Of a DNA stretch of 64,000 nucleotides, positions 37,173-46,055 are shown piece after piece. The stretch lies in assembly GCA_964277385.1 (NCBI GenBank), contig OZ195520.1, positions 310,001 through 374,000 on the forward strand. Reading direction: 5' to 3'. Position 1 is the first letter of the stretch. Every line of letters begins with the position of its first letter. A model generated the notes under the pieces. It made no database searches and was not told the origin of the DNA. It saw nothing but the letters and a program-made list of their open reading frames with translations. The position numbers were made by a program, and so were the translations under genes. Origin of the DNA: WRAU01 sp964277385. Lineage in GTDB: Bacteria; Pseudomonadota; Alphaproteobacteria; WRAU01; Hepatincolaceae.

Positions 37173-40100
37173 ATGAAAAAGCTAATTTCTTATATTATTA
37201 AGATTTTTAATAAAATATCATTGTATACTTTATTTTTTTTAATATTTGTATTGTATGTAGTTTTATTTGAGATTCCAATCCCGTTTCTTGCTAACAAAGT
37301 TACTAAAACAATTTATGAAAAAAATATAGATTTATCTATAAATTCAATTTCCTTAGGCTGGAATTATAATATCAATAGACCAGTTGTTATTATTAAAGGA
37401 CTGCTTTATAATCAAGGTAAATATTCTGTTAGACTAAGTAAATTAGGATTTTATCCTAGTATACCAAAATTAATTAAAGAAAAAGAGTTATATTTAGAAA
37501 AAATATTTGTTGAAGGTTTAAATTTGATAATAACATCCGGTGAACAAGAAGGATACAATATTAAATTGAATAATAATGATATTATTACAGACACTTATAA
37601 ACCTTTAGAAACGGAAGTTCCAACTAAAAATCAGGAATCTTTTTTAGAAAAAATACAAAAAAAAGATAATTTTAAAAAATCACTTTTTTACCAATTATCA
37701 TTAGAAATTAAAAAAGAAATTCCAACTTTACAATACCTAAATGAATTTATTATTTATAATTCTAATATTACTTATGTAAACCAACAAAAAGAGTCATTAA
37801 TACTAGAAGTAGAGGATTTATCTTTAATTGAAAAACCAGAAAACATTGTTATTAATTTAAAATCTTTATTAATTTTAAATGATAGTGAAAATAAGCCCTC
37901 TAAATTAACATTAAATGCTTCTATTAATAATAAAAATATTGTAGAATGGTCTTTATCTTTAGAAAAAGTATTATTGTCTAATCTTCATAATCATGTTACA
38001 AAAGATTATTTTAAAAATCTAACTTTAGAAGGATTTGAAGGAAACATTGATATGCAAGGATTTTATGATACTAAATTAGGATTACAAAATTTCAATTCTT
38101 CGGTTTATGTTAAACAAGGATCTTTGCTTTATGAAGATTACATTAGTATTCCCATGAAAATAAATAGTTTATCTTATGATTTATTTTATGATAAAAAAGA
38201 AGATACTATTAATATGAAAAATTTTAATATTAATTTTGCTAATAATAATGTTTTATCTTCTAATATTATAGGTTTAAATCTTGTATTAGATAGATTAAAT
38301 GCAGATTTAAAGTTTGATTTTAAAGATAATTCTTTAATTGCAAATAAAATAACGATTTTTAGTGGAGTTAATAAACTGAACACATCTATAGAATATTTAC
38401 CTTATTCTAATAAAAAACAAGGCTATCTTAAGATAGAGTCTGAATCATCTAATTTAGATATAGGTTTTTTAAAAAAAAATTGGCCAAAAAAATATCTAAT
38501 TGAGGTTAGAAAGTGGATTGTTGCTAACATCTCTAATGCTAAAATAGATAAAACTTCTTTTAAAATGAATTTAACTTTTTCAAAAGATGAGGCTAGTGTT
38601 TCTGCCTTAGAAGGAGAAGTATTTTTATCTGACGCTCAGCTAATATATTTACAAGGCTTACCAAAAGCACAAGCAAAAAAAGTAAATGTTAAATACAATA
38701 TGAATGATGTAGTTATTAATTATACTGATGCAAATACAGGAGATATTTTATCTCAAACCGGTGAAATTAGATTTTTTAATAATTCTAAGAGCAAAAATAC
38801 TTATGAAGGAGCAATGAGTTTAAATTTAGAGGCATCATCAAATCTTGATGAGGCCCTTTTATTTATAAATAATAAACCGCTTGATTTACTTAAAAAGACC
38901 GGCTTAAATGCTAATAATTTATCAGGAAAAGTTAAGGGTAATATTAAGCTGGATTATTCTTTTTATTCTAATGAAGTTTTTAATAAAGATATCAAATTAA
39001 GTTTATATAATGTTTCTTTTGTTGATGTTTTACCAAAAATTGATGTCTCTGGATCTAACTTAAATTTTTTATTGAATGATAATGGCTTAAAAATAAACGG
39101 GACTGGTTTTCTTTTTGAAGAAAAAATAGAAACAGGAATACAAATAAATTGGGAAAATAAATCTAATGTTATACAAACATACTCTGTAGATGTAAAAAAC
39201 TTTCCTATTGTAAAATTACAGGAGTTTGATTTTTTAGATAAAACAATCTTAGCAATGGTAGATGGTTCTATAGATGGAAAATTTGTATATAATAAAAATA
39301 ATGATGAAGAAAGGCTATCGTTTTATACAGATTTAACAAATTCTTTATTTTACATAGATATTTTTAACTATAAAAATAAACAAGAAAATAAATTAATCCT
39401 AGAAGGTGTAAGCATATTTAATAATAATAAAATACAAAGAATTAAAGATCTAAAGTTGTATGCTTCAGATATTAATGTTTCTATGGATATAGAGTTAAAT
39501 CAAGAAGATAATAAATCTCTAATTTTTAATAATTTTTTCATAAAAGATAAGGCAAATTTTAAAGGGACTATAGATTATTCTAAAGAGATGAAAGTTTTTA
39601 ATTTGCAAGGTTCTTTTTTAGATTTATATCCTATATTATCTTACTTTAAAGGCAATAATAATATGTACAGCGATGATAATCAGAAAGATATTAGTAAAGG
39701 CAAAGAAAAAAATAATAAGAAAAGAGGAATTATTTTAAGAAAAAATCAAAAAGCAGAAAAAGAAAAACAACAAGAAGAAATTATAAAAGAAGAGGATATA
39801 AGTAATATAATATCCGAAGAAAATTTTGAAAATATAAATACAGACGATACTTCTTTAAGTGATAAAATTGGTAATTTTAAATTAAAGATTAATTTTGATA
39901 AAATAATTAATCGTAATAGATCTATTAATGATGCTTCTTTAAATATATTATGGAAAGATAATTTTTTAGTATTATTATCTTTTTCTACAAAAATTGGATC
40001 ATCTAAAGAAAGTAGTTATGCTCTATTTGATGAAAAAACATCAATACTAGGATTTAGGATTCAAAATACAGGTGATTTTTTAAGATTATTAAATTTTTCT

Positions 40101-40583
40101 AGCCAAATTTCTGGTGGAGATTTAGAAGGAACTATTGACATAAAAAAAATTATTTCTCCAGATAGTAAAAAATTCCATATTGAAAGTAATGGAAAATTTG
40201 TGTTAAATACTTTTTCAGCAGGAATAAATTTTGCCACAGCTTATGGATCATTTAGAGGGAAAGACTTATATTTCAGAGTAGATGAATTAGAATTGCAAGG
40301 AAATTTAATGGGTGGTAATATGAAAGGGTATGTTGATGTTAAAAATCAATATATTGATATCTATGGAAAACTTATGCCTATATGGGGAGCTAATAATTTA
40401 TTTACCAATGCTCCTATTCTTAAATCTTTATTTGATAATGTGCCAGTAGCTAAAAATTTAATTCAGGTTAATTCTCGTATTAATGGATATTTTGATGATA
40501 TACATTATTCAGTTTTTTCTAAAAATTTACAAAAAAACGATATTATAAATGAATTTAATTATAATAAATTAGGAGAAAAATAA
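37173..40583 (+). CDS. AsmA/YhdP-like large envelope protein (DUF3971)
   Basis: 1136 residues. One N-terminal membrane helix (about 15-40, LYTLFFLIFVLYVVLFEI) anchors a huge periplasmic domain made of many beta strands, the plan of YhdP/AsmA-like bridge proteins that help move phospholipids to the outer membrane. The C-terminal GYVDVKNQYIDIYGKLMPIW, then ILKSLFDNVPVAKNL matches the AsmA-like ending. A Lys/Glu-rich insert at about 845-890 interrupts the fold. Follows prfB on the same strand after about 100 bases. TamB is an alternative but lacks this N-terminal pattern. Confidence 0.8.
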   Translation: MKKLISYIIKIFNKISLYTLFFLIFVLYVVLFEIPIPFLANKVTKTIYEKNIDLSINSISLGWNYNINRPVVIIKGLLYNQGKYSVRLSKLGFYPSIPKLIKEKELYLEKIFVEGLNLIITSGEQEGYNIKLNNNDIITDTYKPLETEVPTKNQESFLEKIQKKDNFKKSLFYQLSLEIKKEIPTLQYLNEFIIYNSNITYVNQQKESLILEVEDLSLIEKPENIVINLKSLLILNDSENKPSKLTLNASINNKNIVEWSLSLEKVLLSNLHNHVTKDYFKNLTLEGFEGNIDMQGFYDTKLGLQNFNSSVYVKQGSLLYEDYISIPMKINSLSYDLFYDKKEDTINMKNFNINFANNNVLSSNIIGLNLVLDRLNADLKFDFKDNSLIANKITIFSGVNKLNTSIEYLPYSNKKQGYLKIESESSNLDIGFLKKNWPKKYLIEVRKWIVANISNAKIDKTSFKMNLTFSKDEASVSALEGEVFLSDAQLIYLQGLPKAQAKKVNVKYNMNDVVINYTDANTGDILSQTGEIRFFNNSKSKNTYEGAMSLNLEASSNLDEALLFINNKPLDLLKKTGLNANNLSGKVKGNIKLDYSFYSNEVFNKDIKLSLYNVSFVDVLPKIDVSGSNLNFLLNDNGLKINGTGFLFEEKIETGIQINWENKSNVIQTYSVDVKNFPIVKLQEFDFLDKTILAMVDGSIDGKFVYNKNNDEERLSFYTDLTNSLFYIDIFNYKNKQENKLILEGVSIFNNNKIQRIKDLKLYASDINVSMDIELNQEDNKSLIFNNFFIKDKANFKGTIDYSKEMKVFNLQGSFLDLYPILSYFKGNNNMYSDDNQKDISKGKEKNNKKRGIILRKNQKAEKEKQQEEIIKEEDISNIISEENFENINTDDTSLSDKIGNFKLKINFDKIINRNRSINDASLNILWKDNFLVLLSFSTKIGSSKESSYALFDEKTSILGFRIQNTGDFLRLLNFSSQISGGDLEGTIDIKKIISPDSKKFHIESNGKFVLNTFSAGINFATAYGSFRGKDLYFRVDELELQGNLMGGNMKGYVDVKNQYIDIYGKLMPIWGANNLFTNAPILKSLFDNVPVAKNLIQVNSRINGYFDDIHYSVFSKNLQKNDIINEFNYNKLGEK

Positions 40584-40780
40584 GATATTTCAGATTAATA
40601 TAAAATTACTTTTATAAAGAAAGTATCTTAAACTAAGAAACTGTTATAGATAAAATAGAAACAAAAAATAATGATTTAACAAAAAAAAGAAGAATTTTAT
40701 GATAAATAACTAAATTGTTGGTCCTAAAATGAATAAACTAATATAAATTCAAACAAAATTATACAAAAAAAGTTGGCTTT

Positions 40781-40826
40781 ATTTTGCGCATAACCATCAA
40801 TAAATAAAGATAATTATGCACAAAAT
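40781..40826. terminator. Bidirectional terminator-like hairpin
   Basis: ATTTTGCGCATAA (40781-40793) and TTATGCACAAAAT (40814-40826) form a 13-bp stem with one mismatch and a 20-base loop, placed between the convergent AsmA-like gene and tyrS. Location fits a terminator shared by both strands. Confidence 0.4.
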
Positions 40827-40834
40827 AATAATAA

Positions 40835-42085
40835 CTAAGCATCTTTTATTTTTACTAAAATATGCTTTTTTTTACCTAAAGAAATCTTAATAATATTTTT
40901 AGAAATATTATTTTTGCTTAAATTATAACCAATATCAGATACAGGAATATTATTAATTTTTATACCTAAATTTTGAATTAATTTTTTTCCTTCACTATTA
41001 CTTGATGTTAATCCTAACTCAACTAAATATCCAACTAAAGATATTCCCGTACTTAATTTAGATTCCTCTACAAAAAATGTTGGTAAATTATCATCTAAAT
41101 TACCTTTTTCAAATGTATTTATAGCGGTATTTTGGTTTAATTCAGCTTCTTTAATACCATGACAAAGTTTTGTAATTTCAAAGGCAAGAATTTTCTTAGC
41201 TTCGTTAATATCCTTACCTTTTAATTTAGCTAATTCTACTATATGAGACATTGGCAATTCTGTAAATAGTTTTAAATATTTAATTACATCTAAATCATCA
41301 ACATTTCTAAAGTATTGGTAAAATTCCCAAGTAGAAAGATGGTCTTCATCTAACCAAATAGCACCATTAGCAGTTTTACCCATTTTAGTACCATCGCTTT
41401 TAGTAACCAAAGGAGTAGTTAAAGCAAATACTTCTTTTTGAGAAATCCTTCTTACCAATTCTACACCATTAATGATATTTCCCCATTGATCAGAACCACC
41501 CATTTGTAGTGAAACACCATAACTTTTATTTAAGTAGTAGAAATCTACAGCTTGTAGTAGCATATAGTTAAACTCAAGAAAAGTCATAGGATTTTCTCTT
41601 TCTAAACGTAATTTAACGCTATCAAAAGCTAACATTCTATTAATTGTAAAAGATGTACCAAAATCTCTTAAGAATTCTAGGTAGTTAAATTTACATAACC
41701 ACTCAGCATTATTTACTATCTGTGCAGGATTTTCGCCATCAAAAGTTAAAAATTTTGCTAATACCGATTTAATACCAAGCATATTAGTATTAATTCCTTC
41801 CATACTTAGCATTTTTCTACTTTCATCTCTTCCTGAGGGATCTCCAATTATCGTTGTTCCTCCACCTAAAAGAGCCACTGGTGTATGCCCAAATTTTTGT
41901 AAGTATCTTAGCAATAAAATTTGTATTAAACTACCAACGTGTAAAGAGGTAGCTGTACAATCAAAACCAATATATCCTTTAACTTTTTCTTGAGATAATA
42001 ACTCATCAAGAACTTCAAATGACGAACATTGGTGTATAAAGCCTCTTTCTTGTAAGGTATTTAAAAAATCTGATTTAAAATCCAT
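40835..42085 (-). CDS. tyrS: Tyrosyl-tRNA synthetase
   Basis: Class I synthetase charging tRNA-Tyr; 416 residues. The HIGH-equivalent motif is TSLHVGSL at about residues 48-55, the KMSKS-equivalent is KMGKT (in KSDGTKMGKTANGAIW, about 230-245), and a tyrosine-binding block reads GGSDQWGNIINGVEL. A C-terminal S4 RNA-binding domain spans about 345-415 (GLTSSNSEGKKLIQNLGIKI). Length is typical. It lies 25 bases downstream of the alpha/beta hydrolase gene, likely co-transcribed. Confidence 0.96.
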   Translation of the reverse strand: MDFKSDFLNTLQERGFIHQCSSFEVLDELLSQEKVKGYIGFDCTATSLHVGSLIQILLLRYLQKFGHTPVALLGGGTTIIGDPSGRDESRKMLSMEGINTNMLGIKSVLAKFLTFDGENPAQIVNNAEWLCKFNYLEFLRDFGTSFTINRMLAFDSVKLRLERENPMTFLEFNYMLLQAVDFYYLNKSYGVSLQMGGSDQWGNIINGVELVRRISQKEVFALTTPLVTKSDGTKMGKTANGAIWLDEDHLSTWEFYQYFRNVDDLDVIKYLKLFTELPMSHIVELAKLKGKDINEAKKILAFEITKLCHGIKEAELNQNTAINTFEKGNLDDNLPTFFVEESKLSTGISLVGYLVELGLTSSNSEGKKLIQNLGIKINNIPVSDIGYNLSKNNISKNIIKISLGKKKHILVKIKDA

Positions 42086-42110
42086 AATTAGTACTTCTAT
42101 TTTATATTTA

Positions 42111-42773
42111 TTATTTTACTTCGTTTTCTTTTTGTATTGTTTTAAGTTCTTGTTTAATGTAAATATCTAGTAGATTGTACAATTCATCCTGATGTTGATT
42201 AAAGAAATGATCAGCATTTTTAATTACTTTATAATCAATTTCTTTATCTTTTGTTCTAATAGCCTTTTTTATAATTTTTTCTGCTTCTTTAATAGGTGCA
42301 ACTGTATCTTTATCAGCATGTACAAATAATCCGTTAGTAGGACAAGGATAAATAAAAGACATATCAAACATATTAGCAGGCGATCCAATAGCAACAAAAC
42401 GATTAACTTCTATTCTACGCATCATAATTTGGATAGCAATATAAGCTCCAAAAGAAAATCCTGCAACCCAAAAAGAAGAATTGGTGGGCTCATTTTCTTG
42501 AATCCAATCACAACAAGTACTTGCATCTATAATTTCCTCAACACCGGCACCATAAGCACCTTCAGAATTACCAACTCCCCTAAAATTAAATCTTAATGTA
42601 GAAAATCCATTGTTTAAAAATACTTTTTCCATCAAGAAAACAACTTTATTGTGCATATTTCCACCATACAAAGGATGAGGATGCAGTAATAAAACGCATG
42701 GTGCATTTGGTTGTTCAGATTTTTTATAAATACCTTCCAGCTTTCCTGAAACAGAGTTTACATTTACTTGCAT
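42111..42773 (-). CDS. Alpha/beta-hydrolase family protein
   Basis: 220-residue hydrolase of unknown substrate. Core marks: LLLHPHPLYGGNMHN near the start (oxyanion region), TLRFNFRGVGNSEG, the nucleophile elbow GFSFGAY with the catalytic Ser, VHADKDTVAP with the likely Asp and NADHFF with the likely catalytic His. No signal peptide, so cytosolic. This lineage of short hydrolases is often next to iscR/iscS-type genes in alphaproteobacteria. It diverges from iscR across a 219-base region. Confidence 0.85.
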   Translation of the reverse strand: MQVNVNSVSGKLEGIYKKSEQPNAPCVLLLHPHPLYGGNMHNKVVFLMEKVFLNNGFSTLRFNFRGVGNSEGAYGAGVEEIIDASTCCDWIQENEPTNSSFWVAGFSFGAYIAIQIMMRRIEVNRFVAIGSPANMFDMSFIYPCPTNGLFVHADKDTVAPIKEAEKIIKKAIRTKDKEIDYKVIKNADHFFNQHQDELYNLLDIYIKQELKTIQKENEVK

Positions 42774-42880
42774 TAAACTTATTCCTAATTCCTAATTTGT
42801 CAATATCCTATTGTAGTTTAAGATACATGTATTTTCAAGTTTAAAGATATATAAAGTTGGAAACAGGTTATAGAGGAATC

Positions 42881-42913
42881 TATTTTGTATACAAAATATA
42901 AAATATATACTAT
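42881..42913 (+). promoter_or_regulatory. iscR promoter with 18-bp palindrome
   Basis: TTGTAT (42885-42890) and TACTAT (42908-42913) are 17 bases apart; TATAAT also occurs at 42911-42916. An exact 18-bp palindrome (half-site TATTTTGTA) at 42881-42898 covers the -35 box. It is a plausible operator for the Rrf2-type regulator encoded next, but does not match the E. coli IscR type 1 box. Confidence 0.45.
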
Positions 42914-42992
42914 AATAATGGTAAGATATAATGTATTCAAGCTATGTCTTATTCTTATATTAAATATATTGAATTAGTTACAAAAGGTAAAT

Positions 42993-43415
42993 ATGAAATT
43001 AAGCACAAAAGGTAGATATGCGGTTATGGCAATGGTTGATATTGCTACTAACTTAGAGGAAGGAAAAAATATTTCTTTGCAAACGATATCAGAAAGAAAC
43101 AATATTTCAGTGTCTTATTTAGAACAACTATTTATTAAACTAAAAAAAAATGATTTAGTCCAAAGTGTTAAAGGTCCAAAAGGTGGTTACAGATTAACAA
43201 AAAAACCATCTGAGATTTTTGTATCAGATATAGTACAAGCTGTAGATGAAAAAATTGAATTCCTAAAATGTGCAACAGAAAGAGGATGTTCTAAAAATGG
43301 ATTATGTAATTCTCATGATCTATGGAGTAATCTAATGATGAATATATATCATTATTTGAATTCTATATCTTTAGAGCAAGTAATTGAAAACAATTATAAA
43401 AGACTAAAAAACTAA
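42993..43415 (+). CDS. iscR: Fe-S cluster regulator IscR (Rrf2 family)
   Basis: Winged-helix repressor of 140 residues that senses Fe-S status. The DNA-binding N-terminus is KLSTKGRYAVMAMVDIAT; VKGPKGGYRLTK is the wing. The [2Fe-2S] ligands are visible as C92, C98 and C104 in KCATERGCSKNGLC with His 107 close by (NSHDLW), the same C-x5-C-x5-C-x2-H arrangement as E. coli IscR. This favours IscR over other Rrf2 proteins. It heads the isc operon, 13 bases before iscS, and probably autoregulates. Confidence 0.93.
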   Translation: MKLSTKGRYAVMAMVDIATNLEEGKNISLQTISERNNISVSYLEQLFIKLKKNDLVQSVKGPKGGYRLTKKPSEIFVSDIVQAVDEKIEFLKCATERGCSKNGLCNSHDLWSNLMMNIYHYLNSISLEQVIENNYKRLKN

Positions 43416-43428
43416 AAAAGGAAAAAAA

Positions 43429-44652
43429 ATGCCTGAAAATAAATTAATTTATTTAGATTATCAAGCAACTACGCCTACAGATCCAAGAGTTATTGAGAAA
43501 ATGATACCTTATTTTTATGAAAATTTTGGGAACCCGCATTCAAGGAATCATGCTGTTGGTTGGAAGGCAGAAGAAGCAATTGAACAAGCTCGTGAAAATA
43601 TTGCAAAATTAATTAATACTAACAAAAAAGATATTATTTTTGTCTCAGGAGCAACGGAAGCAAATAACCTAGCTCTAAAAGGAGTTATGGAATTTTATGG
43701 AAAACAAGGAAAAAAACATTTAATAATAAGTGCAATAGAACATAAGTGCGTTTTAGCATCAGCTTATGATTTAGAAGAAAAAGGTTACAAAGTAACAATT
43801 CTACCTGTAGAAGTTAATGGAATTGTAGATTTAGAAAAGCTAAAATCTGCAATAACTAATGAAACAGCATTAGTGTCAATAATGATGGTTAATAACGAAA
43901 TAGGAACAATTCAACCAATTAAAGAAATAGGTTCTATTTGTAGAGAAAAAGGAGTTTTTTTTCATACCGATGCCGCACAAGCCGTAGGTAAAATTCCTGT
44001 AGATGTTGAAGAATGTAATATAGATCTTATGAGTGTATCAGCTCATAAAATGTATGGTCCAATGGGGATAGGGGCGTTATACATAAGAAGAAAACCAAGA
44101 GTAAGAGTCCTAGCTCAAATGCACGGTGGATTTCAAGAAAGAGGAATAAGATCAGGAACTCTACCAACTCCGCTATGTGTAGGATTTGGTGAGGCTGCAA
44201 CAATAGCCCTAAAAGAAATGGATGAGGAAATGAAAAGAATTACATCTTTATCTAAAAAATTAAAAGATGGAATTAATAATTCTTTAAAATCTGTTTACCT
44301 AAATGGAGATGCAGAGCGTAGAATTTATTCTAATCTTAATATGAGTTTTGCTGGTGTTGAAGGTGAAAGTTTGTTAATGGGGTTAAATAATCATATAGCT
44401 GTATCTTCAGGTTCTGCTTGTACTTCAGCATCTCTTGAATCTTCTTATGTGCTTAAAGGAATCGGTTTAGAAGATGAGCTAGCTCATACATCAATAAGAT
44501 TTGGACTGGGTAGATTCACAACAGAACAAGAAATAGATATGGCTTTAGAAAAAATTATATCAACAGTAAATAGACTAAGAGAGATGAGTCCTATTTGGGA
44601 AATGATGGAAGCTGGGATAGATTTGAAAACTATTAAGTGGTCAGAACATTAA
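43429..44652 (+). CDS. iscS: Cysteine desulfurase IscS
   Basis: PLP enzyme that removes sulfur from cysteine and passes it to IscU; 407 residues. It opens IYLDYQATTPTDPRVIEKM; the PLP lysine is in SVSAHKMYGPMGIGALYIR; TEANNLALKG and HTDAAQAVGKIPVDV are conserved. The catalytic loop Cys is in SSGSACTSAS at about residue 328, and the C-terminus WSEH ends in the residues IscS uses for IscU contact. Directly after iscR and before iscU. Confidence 0.97.
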   Translation: MPENKLIYLDYQATTPTDPRVIEKMIPYFYENFGNPHSRNHAVGWKAEEAIEQARENIAKLINTNKKDIIFVSGATEANNLALKGVMEFYGKQGKKHLIISAIEHKCVLASAYDLEEKGYKVTILPVEVNGIVDLEKLKSAITNETALVSIMMVNNEIGTIQPIKEIGSICREKGVFFHTDAAQAVGKIPVDVEECNIDLMSVSAHKMYGPMGIGALYIRRKPRVRVLAQMHGGFQERGIRSGTLPTPLCVGFGEAATIALKEMDEEMKRITSLSKKLKDGINNSLKSVYLNGDAERRIYSNLNMSFAGVEGESLLMGLNNHIAVSSGSACTSASLESSYVLKGIGLEDELAHTSIRFGLGRFTTEQEIDMALEKIISTVNRLREMSPIWEMMEAGIDLKTIKWSEH

Positions 44653-44700
44653 TTGATATTAGATTGTAAATATATAAATAATAAAATAAAAGAGGATAAA

Positions 44701-45081
44701 ATGGTTTATAGTAAAAAAGTTGTTGATCATTATGAAAATCCAAGAAATATAGGATCAATGGATGAAAAAGATGAATCTGTAGGAACATCAATAGTAGGAG
44801 CTCCCGCTTGTGGTGATGTTATGAAGCTACAAATTAAAGTAAGTAAGGATGGTATAATAGAAGATGCAAAGTTTAAGACTTTCGGATGTGGAACAGCTAT
44901 AGCGTCATCATCTTTAGTTACCGAAATTTTAAAAGGTAAAACGCTAGATGAAGCACTTGCCGTTAAAAATACAGATATTGCAGATGAATTAGAACTTCCT
45001 CCTGTTAAAATTCATTGTTCAGTATTAGCAGAAGAAGCAGTAAAAGGTGCAATTCAAGATTATAAATCTAAAAGATCTTAA
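44701..45081 (+). CDS. iscU: Fe-S scaffold protein IscU
   Basis: Scaffold on which [2Fe-2S] clusters form; 126 residues. The start is taken at ATG 44701 (MVYSKKVVDHYENPRNIG), which matches the family N-terminus and has AGAGGA before it; an upstream in-frame TTG at 44653 would add 16 non-conserved residues. Cluster ligands are in GAPACGDV (preceded by the regulatory Asp region), KTFGCGTAIASSS and KIHCSVLAEEAV. The LPPVKIHC segment is the HscA-binding motif. Confidence 0.96.
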   Translation: MVYSKKVVDHYENPRNIGSMDEKDESVGTSIVGAPACGDVMKLQIKVSKDGIIEDAKFKTFGCGTAIASSSLVTEILKGKTLDEALAVKNTDIADELELPPVKIHCSVLAEEAVKGAIQDYKSKRS

Positions 45082-45100
45082 GCAGATTAATGGTAATTAA

Positions 45101-45436
45101 ATGCAAAAGAAAATTATAAATTTGTCACAAAATGCTATTGATAAAATAGAAAATATTATACAAAATAGAGCATCTAAACCATTAGGATTAAGGGTATCTT
45201 TAAAAACTAAGGGTTGTTCTGGCTTATCATGGAGTTTAGACTTTATTGATGAGGTAAGTAAGTTTGATGAGCATATGAACTATAGTGGAATAGATATTTA
45301 TATAGATCCTAAAGCAGTACTTTTTGTTATAGGGTCAACAATAGATTACGTAAAAAACGATCTTGAAGAAGGGTTTGTTTTTAGTAATCCTAATGAAAAA
45401 GCTAGATGTGGTTGTGGAGAGTCTTTCACTGTTTAA
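45101..45436 (+). CDS. iscA: Fe-S carrier protein IscA
   Basis: A-type carrier of 111 residues that helps make or deliver [4Fe-4S] clusters. The three conserved cysteines appear in KGCSGLSWSL at about residue 38 and in the C-terminal RCGCGESF at about 103-105. Normal length. Between iscU and hscB. ErpA and SufA share the motif; operon position supports IscA. Confidence 0.93.
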   Translation: MQKKIINLSQNAIDKIENIIQNRASKPLGLRVSLKTKGCSGLSWSLDFIDEVSKFDEHMNYSGIDIYIDPKAVLFVIGSTIDYVKNDLEEGFVFSNPNEKARCGCGESFTV

Positions 45437-45460
45437 TATGAATATCAAGGTAAATATTTT

Positions 45461-46045
45461 ATGAATATAATATGTGTAAACTGTCAAAATAGATTTGATG
45501 TGTTATTAAGCACTTTTGTGTGTACTGTATGTTGTTATCTTAATCCTCTAAAAAAAATAGATTTTTTTTCGTATATGGGGTTGCCCAAAAATTTAGATGT
45601 TGACCTAAAAAAATTAGAATTACAATTTAACAATTTAATGATAAAGTATCACCCAGATAGCTTTGTAAACAAAACTGAAGAAGAAAAAATTAATTCTTTG
45701 AATCATGGTGGTTATCTAAACGAAGCTTATGATGTTTTAAAAAATGAAACATCTCGCTTTGCATATCTGTATGAAATCACAAATAAGCAAAGTATTGTAT
45801 CTGAAGATACCGTAAATAATTCGGAACTTTTTATGGAGTTTTTTGAATATTATGAAGAATTAGAAAGCATTCAAAATACAGATAATCTAAAAATTTTCAG
45901 AGATAAACTTTTTCAAATGAAGCAAAACATTCTAAAAGAAAATATAAATATAGATTTTTTAAATAAAGAAATAAGTTTTAAAATATATGTAAAATTAAAA
46001 TATATTGATAAAATAATTGAGAAATCTATTGATAAAATAATATAA
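45461..46045 (+). CDS. hscB: Co-chaperone HscB with N-terminal tetracysteine
   Basis: J-domain partner that delivers IscU to HscA; 194 residues. An N-terminal extension of about 25 residues holds two CxxC pairs, C5-C8 (CVNC) and C21-C24 (CTVC), with a 12-residue gap, absent in E. coli HscB but matching the zinc module of human HSC20. The J domain follows with FFSYMGLPKNLDVDLKKLEL and the HPD motif in KYHPDSF, then a C-terminal helical IscU-binding domain (EELESI...). Overlaps nothing; hscA begins 10 bases later. Confidence 0.92.
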   Translation: MNIICVNCQNRFDVLLSTFVCTVCCYLNPLKKIDFFSYMGLPKNLDVDLKKLELQFNNLMIKYHPDSFVNKTEEEKINSLNHGGYLNEAYDVLKNETSRFAYLYEITNKQSIVSEDTVNNSELFMEFFEYYEELESIQNTDNLKIFRDKLFQMKQNILKENINIDFLNKEISFKIYVKLKYIDKIIEKSIDKII

Positions 46046-46055
46046 ACGGTGATTT

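Noticed and set aside
44653..44700. Upstream TTG as the iscU start
   Set aside because: The 16 extra residues are not conserved and the ATG at 44701 has a proper ribosome-binding site and family N-terminus.
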